From the NCBI GenBank assembly GCA_020636575.1, contig JACJXP010000001.1, positions 434,001-498,000 on the forward strand: 64,000 bases of DNA. The letters are read 5' to 3'. Shown here piece by piece: positions 1 through 7,305 of the stretch. Each line of letters begins with the position of its first letter. Position 1 is the stretch's first letter. The translations under genes and the position numbers were made by a program. The notes beneath the pieces are model-generated. The model was not told the DNA's origin. It worked only from the letters and a program-made list of their open reading frames with translations, and made no database searches. The DNA is from Chitinophagales bacterium (lineage in GTDB: Bacteria; Bacteroidota; Bacteroidia; Chitinophagales; Chitinophagaceae).

Positions 1-2
1 AG

Positions 3-155
3 GAGATAGAAGCAGAAATGGAAAGGCTGAAAAAAGAGGGTTTTATATTATTAAATGAGAAGCCTAAAACCGGAGCCGATAATAAACTTGTTTGCTTTTT
101 GCATCCAAAATCCACAAACTCTGTATTAATAGAGTTATGCCAGGAAATAAAGTAA
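3..155 (+). CDS. mce: methylmalonyl-CoA epimerase, C-terminal fragment
   Basis: This is the 3' end of a gene that begins before the window; only frame 3 stays open from base 3 to the TAA at 153-155, giving about 50 residues. The stretch GADNKLVCFLHPKST followed by VLIELCQ matches the conserved end of methylmalonyl-CoA epimerase (vicinal oxygen chelate fold), where the final glutamate in the LIEL motif is a metal ligand. The enzyme interconverts the R and S forms of methylmalonyl-CoA in propionate/succinate metabolism. Family assignment rests on this short C-terminus, so it is likely but not certain. It is convergent with the secreted protein that follows. Confidence 0.75.
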   Translation, partial: EIEAEMERLKKEGFILLNEKPKTGADNKLVCFLHPKSTNSVLIELCQEIK

Positions 156-176
156 AAAGCCTCCCTTGCGGGAGGC
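154..176 (-). terminator. rho-independent terminator for the T9SS cargo gene
   Basis: A perfect 7-bp stem (GCCTCCC/GGGAGGC, 159-165 and 170-176) has a TTGC loop. Read on the minus strand it is followed by a T-run (AAAAA at 154-158 on the plus strand), so it best fits the minus-strand gene ending at 212. It sits right after the stop of the plus-strand epimerase and may serve both. Confidence 0.75.
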
Positions 177-211
177 ATATACCTACTAACGATTCGTACT
201 TTGATTCTTAA

Positions 212-1216
212 TTAGAGTATTATTTTACCAGCCTGTTGTACACCCAGACCGTTTGAAACAGCAACAACATACACTCCTTTTATATTCGAGTTCACATTGA
301 TAATTTTTTGCCCAACCGGGTTTGAAACTGTTGTATTATAAATCACTTGTCCAGATAATGAAACAAGCTTGATTGAAACATTTCCCTGGACTGTAGAAGA
401 AAAATGAAGATAAACATTGCTATTACCTCCTGATGAGATCTTGATCTCAGTAGCCCCCGCTGAATTTTCAAGTTGCATTTTAGCAGAGCGGATAGCAGTC
501 ATTATAAAACGACCATCGATATCAACCTCCTTTACCCTGTAATAAACAATGGCAGTTGAAACCGAATAGTCCGTATAAGAATATGTTTTTACTTCTGATG
601 AATTACCGGCAGCATGTACCGTTGCAATAGTATTCCAATCACTACCATTCTCACTACGCTGGATCTCAAAATAAGCGCTGTTTGATTCTGAGGCTGTAGC
701 CCATTCTACTAAAACATTTTTGTTCTGTACTGCTACATTAAACCCTGAAAAATGAACTGGTAAAGCGCCAAGGCCGGTTGGTTTGAAACCGTTAGGAGAG
801 GTTCCGGTTGAAGCATCTGCAATAGCAGGTCCTGCGATCATACCATGAGAACCTTTGTACTTGATTGTACTACCTATTTGAATCTGTTCGGAATTACTAC
901 CATGAGCAATAATACTTGCTCCATTATATACAAGGACAACACTATTATCATTGATTTTTAGTTTTCCTCCATCAAGTTCCAGAGTGCCTCCAACTTTTAC
1001 ATAAACTGTTGCACTTGAAAGATTGATATTATTATCGATCTTAACTGTCATTCCAATAGGGATAACAACTGTATCACCATTTTGGGGTTTCCTGTTTAAA
1101 TCCCAGGTTGAATTATTCTTCCATTTACCGTTGTTATTAACAGCAGTAATAACTGTATTAGCTGAACCAATTTTTACAAGGAGAAAAAATGACAGAAGGG
1201 TGTAAAGCTTTTTCAT
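212..1216 (-). CDS. secreted protein with T9SS type A sorting domain
   Basis: A secreted protein of about 334 residues. The start at 1216 (MKKLYTLLSFF) gives a clean Sec signal peptide ending near residue 19; a longer frame to 1303 lies upstream of the candidate promoter at 1273-1280 and is unlikely. Residues about 20-120 are beta-rich with a repeated hydrophobic pattern reminiscent of G8-type domains, followed by a fibronectin III-like segment (about 155-250, with VEWATASE and YYRVKEVD). The last 75 or so residues match the type IX C-terminal sorting domain, with a LVSLSGQVIY-like strand and a terminal GKIIL. Such domains direct export through the Gld/Por machinery, whose core genes lie at 44-49 kb here. 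No catalytic motif is visible; a surface adhesin or matrix role is only a guess. Confidence 0.8.
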   Translation of the reverse strand: MKKLYTLLSFFLLVKIGSANTVITAVNNNGKWKNNSTWDLNRKPQNGDTVVIPIGMTVKIDNNINLSSATVYVKVGGTLELDGGKLKINDNSVVLVYNGASIIAHGSNSEQIQIGSTIKYKGSHGMIAGPAIADASTGTSPNGFKPTGLGALPVHFSGFNVAVQNKNVLVEWATASESNSAYFEIQRSENGSDWNTIATVHAAGNSSEVKTYSYTDYSVSTAIVYYRVKEVDIDGRFIMTAIRSAKMQLENSAGATEIKISSGGNSNVYLHFSSTVQGNVSIKLVSLSGQVIYNTTVSNPVGQKIINVNSNIKGVYVVAVSNGLGVQQAGKIIL

Positions 1217-1272
1217 AAATACGGATCGTTTTAAATAGGGTTTGAATATTATCTTTCTTTCGAAAGACTTAG

Positions 1273-1280
1273 CAAAAGTA
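1273..1280 (-). promoter_or_regulatory. candidate -7 box for the T9SS cargo gene
   Basis: The minus strand reads TACTTTTG, an exact match to the Bacteroidota -7 consensus TAnnTTTG, with a TTG (1301-1303 complement) 20 bases upstream in the -33 position. It leaves a leader of roughly 50 bases before the start at 1216. Confidence 0.5.
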
Positions 1281-1386
1281 CTGCGAGATTTACGCAAATG
1301 CAAGTGTTTTTGCGTTTTAAATTGTAGTTTTTACTATCGTAAAAAAGATACCTTCTACCTCCCTGTTTATGAATGGATTACTGCAT

Positions 1387-1400
1387 TCGTAGATCTACGA
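1387..1400. promoter_or_regulatory. perfect 14-bp palindrome, possible operator
   Basis: TCGTAGATCTACGA is a perfect inverted repeat lying between the T9SS cargo gene promoter and the end of rnc. No T-run follows on either strand, so it is not a simple terminator. It could be a regulator binding site; the evidence is the symmetry alone. Confidence 0.3.
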
Positions 1401-1455
1401 TAAACATTTTGCCTTATTGAAATATAGGTATGATCTCAGCGATATTATAGGGCAA

Positions 1456-2190
1456 TTACTCTTCAGCTATTGAATCAGAATTTACAATTCCCAGCTTTTC
1501 AACAGCCAGTTGAGCTGCTATTTGTGACGCATCTTTTTTATTAAAAGCCCTTCCTTCAGCAATATTTTTACCATCGAGTACAGCCGCCACGGTAAATAAC
1601 CGGCGTCCATTCTCAAGTCTCTCATTCAGGGTCTCAAATTCAAGTTCTTTTCCGTTCTTATTGGCCCAACCATACAATTTGTTCTTATGATTGATCTCAA
1701 GTACCTCCAAATCATCCATAAACATATGGGGCATTATGATCCGTTCCATCACCCATTTTCCTGCCTTTTTATATCCCTGGTCCAGATAGATGGCTCCTAC
1801 AAGTGCTTCCAGCGTATTGCCAAAGATCTGGCTGATCTTTAGCGAACCATCCATTTTATTATATAAGGTGATTTTCTTGAGCCCCATCCTGACTGCAATA
1901 TCATTCAACTGCTGCCGGTTCACCATTTTACTTCTCATTTCTGTAAGGAACCCTTCTTCTTTATAGGGATACCTTTTGAACAGGTAATCTGCAATCAAAG
2001 CACTCAATACGGCATCTCCAAGATACTCCAGTCGTTCATTGTTCTCATCAGAGCTTTCACCTACTGACCGGTGTGTAAGTGCTGTTTTGTATAATGAAAG
2101 TGTTTCCGGTTTAAAACCAAGAATATTCTTAAGCTCCTTTTTAAAAGAGGTGCGGGAATGGTTTTTAAAAAAATTCTTCAGGAAATCCAC
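1456..2190 (-). CDS. rnc: ribonuclease III
   Basis: RNase III cleaves double-stranded RNA in rRNA maturation and mRNA decay. The signature NERLEYLGDAVL is at residues 51-62 (metal-binding Glu54 and Asp58), and the second helix motif reads NTLEALVGAIYLDQG at about 125-139, keeping Glu128. A double-stranded RNA-binding domain fills the last 75 residues. At 244 residues the length is normal. Asn125 sits where E. coli RNase III has the metal ligand Asp114. The gene follows fabF by 27 bases, the classic acpP-fabF-rnc order, so it is probably cotranscribed with fabF. Confidence 0.95.
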   Translation of the reverse strand: MDFLKNFFKNHSRTSFKKELKNILGFKPETLSLYKTALTHRSVGESSDENNERLEYLGDAVLSALIADYLFKRYPYKEEGFLTEMRSKMVNRQQLNDIAVRMGLKKITLYNKMDGSLKISQIFGNTLEALVGAIYLDQGYKKAGKWVMERIIMPHMFMDDLEVLEINHKNKLYGWANKNGKELEFETLNERLENGRRLFTVAAVLDGKNIAEGRAFNKKDASQIAAQLAVEKLGIVNSDSIAEE

Positions 2191-2217
2191 AAAATCAAGC
2201 TACAAAAAAAAATGGAA

Positions 2218-3471
2218 TCAGGACTGATACTTTTTTACAATAACACAGGCATTATGCCCTCCAAAACCAAAAGTATTACTTAGAGCAGCCCTTACCGTAC
2301 GTTTCTTTGAATGATTGAACGTAAAATCCAGGTTGGGATCCAATTCGGGATCATCTGTAAAATGATTGATGGTAGGAGGCACTTCATCATGCACTACTGC
2401 CATGGTACTTGCAATGGCCTCTATTACTCCTGCGGCCCCCAGGCAATGACCTGTCATGGATTTGGTAGCACTAATGTTTAGCTTATAGGCATGATCACCA
2501 AAAACCTGTGTAATAGCTTTTACTTCAGCCCCGTCACCAATTGGTGTAGAGGTGCCATGTGTATTGATATAGTCAATTTCGTCAGCTTTCATACCGGCAT
2601 CATCTAAAGCAGCAAGCATAACATTCTTAGCGCCTAATCCCTCAGGATGGGGTGCAGTAATATGATGTGCATCTGCTGTAGCTCCGCAGCCAGCAATTTC
2701 TGCATAAATCTTAGCTCCCCTGGCTTTAGCATGTTCCAGTTCTTCTAAAACGAGTATGCCGGCAGCTTCACCCATAACAAAACCATCCCTGTCTTTATCA
2801 TAAGGACGACTGGCTGTTTTAGGATCATCATTTCTCTCACTCATGGCCTTCATTGCATTAAAACCACCCACACCAGCTTCACTGATCACAGCTTCGCTAC
2901 CCCCGGTCAATATTATATCTGATTTTCCTAACCTGATCAGGTTAAATGCTTCCATTATAGCATTGGTACTACTGGCACAAGCACTTACTACTGCAAAGTT
3001 GGGACCCCGTAAATTGTGTCGCATACTGATCTGCCCTGCTGCTATATCGAGGATCATTTTAGGAATGAAGAAAGGATTGAATCTTGGAGTACCATCGCCT
3101 CTTGCAAAATCAGTGACCTCATGCTGAAAAGTAATAAGTCCTCCAATACCGCTTGCAAAAACTACCCCAACACGGTCAGGATTCACTGTATCTGCTGACA
3201 AGCCTGCATCTGCCATGGCCTGGTCACTTACAACTAATGCCAGTTGTGTGAACCGGTCAATTTTACGGGCCTCCTTTCTATCAAGAAACTGGACAGGATC
3301 AAATCCCTTTATCTCACAAGCAAAACGGGTACGAAATTTCGATGCATCAAATAAAGTGATCATATCAGCGCCGGATACACCATTAATCAAACCATGCCAA
3401 TATTCCGGAACTGTATTTCCAAGTGGTGTCATAGCACCTAAACCTGTTATAACGACCCGTTTTAATTCCAT
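2218..3471 (-). CDS. fabF: 3-oxoacyl-ACP synthase II (KAS II)
   Basis: Condenses malonyl-ACP with acyl-ACP in fatty acid elongation (type II FAS, cytoplasm). The Cys-His-His triad is visible: Cys165 in VVSACASSTNA, His305 in NTHGTSTPIGD and His342 in TKSMTGHCLGAAG. The 417-residue length is typical of FabF. The gene lies between acpP and rnc, but a terminator follows acpP at 3536-3567 and a TAnnTTTG box sits at 3496-3503, so fabF probably has its own promoter as well as any read-through from acpP. Confidence 0.97.
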   Translation of the reverse strand: MELKRVVITGLGAMTPLGNTVPEYWHGLINGVSGADMITLFDASKFRTRFACEIKGFDPVQFLDRKEARKIDRFTQLALVVSDQAMADAGLSADTVNPDRVGVVFASGIGGLITFQHEVTDFARGDGTPRFNPFFIPKMILDIAAGQISMRHNLRGPNFAVVSACASSTNAIMEAFNLIRLGKSDIILTGGSEAVISEAGVGGFNAMKAMSERNDDPKTASRPYDKDRDGFVMGEAAGILVLEELEHAKARGAKIYAEIAGCGATADAHHITAPHPEGLGAKNVMLAALDDAGMKADEIDYINTHGTSTPIGDGAEVKAITQVFGDHAYKLNISATKSMTGHCLGAAGVIEAIASTMAVVHDEVPPTINHFTDDPELDPNLDFTFNHSKKRTVRAALSNTFGFGGHNACVIVKKYQS

Positions 3472-3495
3472 AGCAGATAATAATTCTGATTAATT

Positions 3496-3503
3496 CAAAG
3501 ATA
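3496..3503 (-). promoter_or_regulatory. candidate -7 box for fabF
   Basis: The minus strand reads TATCTTTG (consensus TAnnTTTG), 24 bases before the fabF start codon and downstream of the acpP terminator. No clear -33 TTTG was seen at the expected spacing. Confidence 0.5.
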
Positions 3504-3530
3504 CGATTACACAATAAAAGCGGAAGATGA

Positions 3531-3567
3531 AAAAACCGCCTTTGCTGTATCAACAGCAGGAAGGCGG
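3531..3567 (-). terminator. terminator between acpP and fabF
   Basis: A GC-rich stem (CCGCCTT..TGCTG pairing with CAGCA..AAGGCGG, two-base bulge at 3559-3560, short loop near 3549-3552) is followed on the minus strand by a T-run (AAAAA at 3531-3535). It lies downstream of acpP and upstream of the fabF promoter, so it should partly or fully stop acpP transcription. Confidence 0.8.
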
Positions 3568-3640
3568 ATTTAATTTATTCCCTATGCCTTTTATAAATGA
3601 AGGCATACCATTTATCCCTAAAACCGGGATAGTTTATACA

Positions 3641-3877
3641 TTACTTAGCATGTTCTTCAAGGTAAGAAACAGCCTGGCCAACTGTGGTAATGGTCTCGGC
3701 CTGCTCATCAGGGATGGAGATGTTGAATTCCTTTTCGAATTCCATGATTAGCTCTACAGTATCTAAAGAATCAGCGCCCAGATCGTTAGTGAAAGAAGCT
3801 TCGCTGGTTACTTCTGCTTCATCAACGCCTAACTTATCTACGATGATCTTTTTTACTCTTGATGCAATGTCTGACAT
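3641..3877 (-). CDS. acpP: acyl carrier protein
   Basis: A small acidic protein of 78 residues that carries acyl chains on a phosphopantetheine arm during fatty acid synthesis. The attachment serine is Ser37 in LGADSLDTVELI, the canonical site. It heads the acpP-fabF-rnc cluster, yet is separated from fabF by a strong terminator, which fits the need for far more ACP than KAS II. A candidate promoter lies at 3904-3911. Confidence 0.97.
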   Translation of the reverse strand: MSDIASRVKKIIVDKLGVDEAEVTSEASFTNDLGADSLDTVELIMEFEKEFNISIPDEQAETITTVGQAVSYLEEHAK

Positions 3878-3903
3878 GTTCTTAAAGTTTTGTTTATAGG
3901 CTG

Positions 3904-3911
3904 CAAAAATA
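3904..3911 (-). promoter_or_regulatory. candidate -7 box for acpP
   Basis: The minus strand reads TATTTTTG (TAnnTTTG consensus), 26 bases upstream of the acpP start. The -33 element is not obvious. Confidence 0.45.
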
Positions 3912-4093
3912 TACTTTTTGGGTTAATATGCATCGTAAACATATTTTTTTCCGGATGATCCCTAAGCTATTGAAAATAAAGAATTTAGTCATTTCATTTG
4001 ACAATTTTTTGATATTGAATTTTCGACAATAAACGGTTGGCGATATTATAAGTTCTTTGTATTTTGATGTTTCTCTGTTATCTAATTCTTAGT

Positions 4094-4522
4094 ATGGCGC
4101 TGAAAATTATTGAACATGGTAGTGATGATTATCGCAGAATGGTAAAACTGCGGGATGACATCTTACGTAAGCCTCTTGGGCTCAACTTTTCAGAGCAGGA
4201 ACTGGAGGATGAAAAAAAACATATCCTGATAGGCGCCTTTGAAGATGATGATATTCTTGCCTGTTGTATGTTGGTAGAAGAAGATCCTTCTACAGTCCGG
4301 TTAAGACAAATGGCGGTCCTTAATGATTTGCAGGGAAAAGGAATTGGAAGAGCCCTGATGAATTTTGCTGAAAACATTGCCCGTGACAGAGGATATAAAT
4401 GTATTTCAATGCATGCCAGGAAAAATGTTACCGGCTTTTATGAAAAGATGGGATATGTTGTTTCCGGTAATGAGTTTATAGAGATCACAATCCCGCATCT
4501 GCAAATGGACAAACAACTATAG
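4094..4522 (+). CDS. GNAT family N-acetyltransferase
   Basis: A cytoplasmic acetyl-CoA-dependent acyltransferase of unknown substrate. The core GNAT motif A is clear: LRQMAVLNDLQGKGIGRALM, containing the Q-G-K-G-I-G pyrophosphate loop, and a FYEKMGYV motif follows. The start is placed at ATG 4094 (MALKIIEHG); a frame extending to 4064 adds ten hydrophobic residues not usual for the family. About 142 residues, normal for this type (ElaA/PhnO-like small acetyltransferases). It is convergent with the gene at 4525 and stands alone. Confidence 0.85.
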   Translation: MALKIIEHGSDDYRRMVKLRDDILRKPLGLNFSEQELEDEKKHILIGAFEDDDILACCMLVEEDPSTVRLRQMAVLNDLQGKGIGRALMNFAENIARDRGYKCISMHARKNVTGFYEKMGYVVSGNEFIEITIPHLQMDKQL

Positions 4523-4524
4523 TC

Positions 4525-5004
4525 CTAACCTTTTTTTACCTTACTTTTTATTAATGTCCGAAGTTCATGTACTTCATCGCTGTCCTTACAGCCACTTTTG
4601 GGCACAAGCAAAAAAGACCTTGCATCAAAATACAAATGAAAAAAATGCGGCGTTTCCAGAAAGCTTTTCAATGCAGTCCATGGCCATGACCTTGAACCGT
4701 TAGTGTGAGAAAGGGTAAAATCATTTTCGTCAAAACGCATACTGAAATTATGCCTGAACGTAACGGCCCTTTTATATACTGCAAACGGAAGTATGAACCA
4801 GAAACTGATCATTAATACCAACCATAAAAAGGAACCCACCAGGAAAGCCATGGGAGTGATCTTGTTCATGAAATAAAGTGTGAAAGTGGCAATAGCAAAA
4901 ACATTCACCAGTATTAGCATAATCCTGATCTCCGGCCTGCTGATAAAATGATAACGCAATGCCTGTATTACCTGTTTTTTATCATATCCGAATGAGATAG
5001 TCAT
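4525..5004 (-). CDS. YcxB-like membrane protein
   Basis: A 159-residue protein with two predicted membrane helices (about residues 28-48 and 54-76) followed by a soluble domain of about 80 residues containing SWPWTALKSFLETPHFFHLYF. This arrangement (helix pair then a PH-like sheet domain) is that of the YcxB-like family, whose function is unknown. It starts one base after the PhoD-like gene stops, so the two are in one transcription unit. Confidence 0.65.
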   Translation of the reverse strand: MTISFGYDKKQVIQALRYHFISRPEIRIMLILVNVFAIATFTLYFMNKITPMAFLVGSFLWLVLMISFWFILPFAVYKRAVTFRHNFSMRFDENDFTLSHTNGSRSWPWTALKSFLETPHFFHLYFDARSFLLVPKSGCKDSDEVHELRTLIKSKVKKG

Positions 5005-5005
5005 T

Positions 5006-6343
5006 TCACTTATATTTTAAATCTTTTTCTGATATACTCCACTCTCCTAATTCTTCCCCTTTTATTCCAAAATACCTAACTGATAAACTTCTCTGCCCTC
5101 TTTTGCCGGTAATTGAAAACTTAGCATAATTCTGTTTTTCATCAATACCCAACACCCGATATGGATTGTTCTTCTCCGGGCCTCCAAAAGTATGGGTACC
5201 GGACGTAAGTGGAGAAACTGTAATATCAAAAAGCGGATAGGCTCCGGGTCTTTCTACTTTTATTATCTCACTGTGGTGTCTGTCCCCTGTTAAAAAAAGT
5301 ACCCCATTAATTTTATTCTCCGCCAGGAAATCCATTAACTCATCATATTCTACCGGGAAATCTTTTAGCTTATCATATGGAGAAACCGGGTTGAGCACCT
5401 GGCTTCCGACTACAATGATCTTAAAAACTGCACCGCTATATAGCAACGAATTCTTTAGCCACTCCATTTGCTGCTTTCCCAGCATTCTTTTTTCAGGATT
5501 AGGTTTCCCATCTATCGAATCTTTGGTCCGGTCAGCACTTCTCCACCAGCGATCATCAGTCATAAAAAGATCAACATCGCCATAACTCGTCATTGTATAA
5601 ATGCCTTGCCCGTTTTCTCCGGCTGAAGGGTTACAGAAATATTTATTGAATACTTCCCGGCTTTTATCTTTTAAAATATAGTTTGTACCAATATCATTAG
5701 GCCCATAGTCATGATCATCCCAGGTAGCAAAATGGGGCATGGCCTTTAAGAAGTTCTGCAATACCGGCAGTGCCCTGTCGTGGCTGGCCCTGTACCATAA
5801 ACCCCATTCACTGAAATAATCAACCTCCCGGGTATACCAGGCATCTCCCAGCCATAACATAAAGGACGACCTTTCCTTTGCCATTGTTTCAAAAATGGAT
5901 GAGTCACCCCCATAGGGTTTTCCGGGACGATCATATATAGGCTGATTAAAATAGGCACAGGAACCTGTTAGAAAACTAAAATCCGGAGCCGGCTTGCGCC
6001 ATTGCCATAGATCTTTTGTAGTGAACTCTCCTTTTTTTCCAGAAGATTTTCCATTGATATTTATAGCATACTCATACGTTGTATTTATATCCAATCCGCC
6101 TATAACAAATGTTACCGGATTAAAATCATTACCTAACTCACCCTTATATAAAACAGTTTTCTTATGGGAATCGCCTTTTTTATTGAACTGAATAGAAGTA
6201 TTATTTACTTCCGGCGACACTTCTACCCAGACTTTTGCATCCCTGAGTTCAACCGGCCCCAACATGGGTCCTGAAATAATACGTGGCTGTGCATTTAAAT
6301 AATAACTAAATACAAGCACTGATACTGTAATAAGAGATCTCAT
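5006..6343 (-). CDS. PhoD-like alkaline phosphatase / metallophosphoesterase
   Basis: A secreted phosphatase of 445 residues in the PhoD-like family, which hydrolyses phosphomono- or diesters using metal-bound catalysis. A signal peptide occupies residues 1-18 (ending LNAQ). A beta-sandwich N-terminal domain (about 20-115) precedes the metallophosphatase domain. Metal-binding motifs seen are GSCAY near 130, WLGDAWY near 165, WDDHDYGPND at 208-217, and GDRHHSE near 353. It is shorter than classical PhoD but normal for the Bacteroidota group. The substrate cannot be told from sequence. It lies directly upstream of the YcxB-like gene. Confidence 0.85.
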   Translation of the reverse strand: MRSLITVSVLVFSYYLNAQPRIISGPMLGPVELRDAKVWVEVSPEVNNTSIQFNKKGDSHKKTVLYKGELGNDFNPVTFVIGGLDINTTYEYAININGKSSGKKGEFTTKDLWQWRKPAPDFSFLTGSCAYFNQPIYDRPGKPYGGDSSIFETMAKERSSFMLWLGDAWYTREVDYFSEWGLWYRASHDRALPVLQNFLKAMPHFATWDDHDYGPNDIGTNYILKDKSREVFNKYFCNPSAGENGQGIYTMTSYGDVDLFMTDDRWWRSADRTKDSIDGKPNPEKRMLGKQQMEWLKNSLLYSGAVFKIIVVGSQVLNPVSPYDKLKDFPVEYDELMDFLAENKINGVLFLTGDRHHSEIIKVERPGAYPLFDITVSPLTSGTHTFGGPEKNNPYRVLGIDEKQNYAKFSITGKRGQRSLSVRYFGIKGEELGEWSISEKDLKYK

Positions 6344-6380
6344 AAAACTGATAATAAGGAAATAAAAATACTGAAAACAA

Positions 6381-6410
6381 AAATGCCACTTCCGATAGAA
6401 ATGGCATTTA
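6381..6410 (-). terminator. terminator of the ileS/DksA-like unit
   Basis: The arms AAAATGCCA and TGGCATTT, extendable to ten pairs with one mismatch around a CGATA loop, are followed on the minus strand by a T-rich stretch. It lies about 40 bases after the stop of the DksA-like gene. Confidence 0.65.
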
Positions 6411-6451
6411 TAAATTAAAAAAACTTAAACAATTCTGTTCTCAAAATGATC

Positions 6452-7303
6452 TTACTTGCTCATTAATTGCTTTGCTTCTATGCTTAATGTTGCATGGGGC
6501 ACAGCTCTTAACCTGGCTTTATCGATCAATCTTCCGGTAACACGGCATATTCCATAAGTTTTGTTCTCTATGCGCATCAATGCTTTTTCCAGGTGATCGA
6601 TAAAAGTGATCTGGCGACTTGCCATTTGGCTCAATTGCTCTCTTTCCATGCTTACACTGCCGTCTTCCATGGTCATATAACGACCTTCGTCCATATCACC
6701 ACCTTCTTCCTTCCGGGTAATAAGTCCCTGAAGATAGGACAGCTCTTTTTTAGCCGCATCAAGTTTGCGCTGAATGATCTCCCTGAATTCAGCCAGGTCA
6801 GAATCGGAATAACGCATTGTTGGGCCGGTTTCCAGCTTTGCCCCTTCATCCAAAACAGATTTTGTGAATTCCGGCTGATATCGAACAGATCCCTTTGCTG
6901 TTGTTTTAGGTATTACAACTTTTGCAGAACGTACCGGTTCTTTTTTAATAACAGGCTTTACACCTTTTTTAATAGATACCAATGCACTTGCATCTACTGA
7001 TCCAGGCTTTTTTGCAGTTTTCTTTGCTGCCGGTTTAGTAGCTACAGCGGCTTTTTTTACAGCGGCCTTCTTAGCTGGTTTAGCGGCTTTTTTGGCTGCC
7101 GGGGCTGCTTTTTTGGGTGCTGCTTTTTTAACAGCTACCTTCTTAACAGCCTTTTTAGCTGCTTTTTTTACGGGTTTGGATGTAGTTTTCTTCACAGTTT
7201 TCTTTGCTGCCGGCTTTTTTGCGGCTGCTTTTTTAGCGGGTTTGGAGGCTTTTCCTGCAGACTTTGCAGGTTTCTTAGCGGCTTGTTTCTTTTTTGTAGC
7301 CAT
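6452..7303 (-). CDS. lysine-rich DksA/TraR-family protein
   Basis: A 283-residue protein with two parts. Residues 1 to about 130 are a low-complexity tail of lysine, alanine and proline (KKPAKSAGK, PAAKKTVKKT and similar), like histone H1 or bacterial H1-like proteins, likely to bind nucleic acid. Residues about 160-283 are a DksA-type coiled coil followed by the remains of the zinc-finger region (YGICRVTGRLI, then RAVPHATLSIEAK). Only one of the four cysteines (Cys253) remains, so zinc binding is not expected. DksA proteins enter the RNA polymerase secondary channel; whether this one does is inference. It starts two bases after ileS ends and is certainly cotranscribed with it. Confidence 0.85.
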   Translation of the reverse strand: MATKKKQAAKKPAKSAGKASKPAKKAAAKKPAAKKTVKKTTSKPVKKAAKKAVKKVAVKKAAPKKAAPAAKKAAKPAKKAAVKKAAVATKPAAKKTAKKPGSVDASALVSIKKGVKPVIKKEPVRSAKVVIPKTTAKGSVRYQPEFTKSVLDEGAKLETGPTMRYSDSDLAEFREIIQRKLDAAKKELSYLQGLITRKEEGGDMDEGRYMTMEDGSVSMEREQLSQMASRQITFIDHLEKALMRIENKTYGICRVTGRLIDKARLRAVPHATLSIEAKQLMSK

Positions 7304-7305
7304 AT

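Noticed and set aside
6452..7303. Reading the lysine-rich protein as a bacterial histone
   Set aside because: The C-terminal half is a DksA-type coiled coil; only the tail is H1-like.
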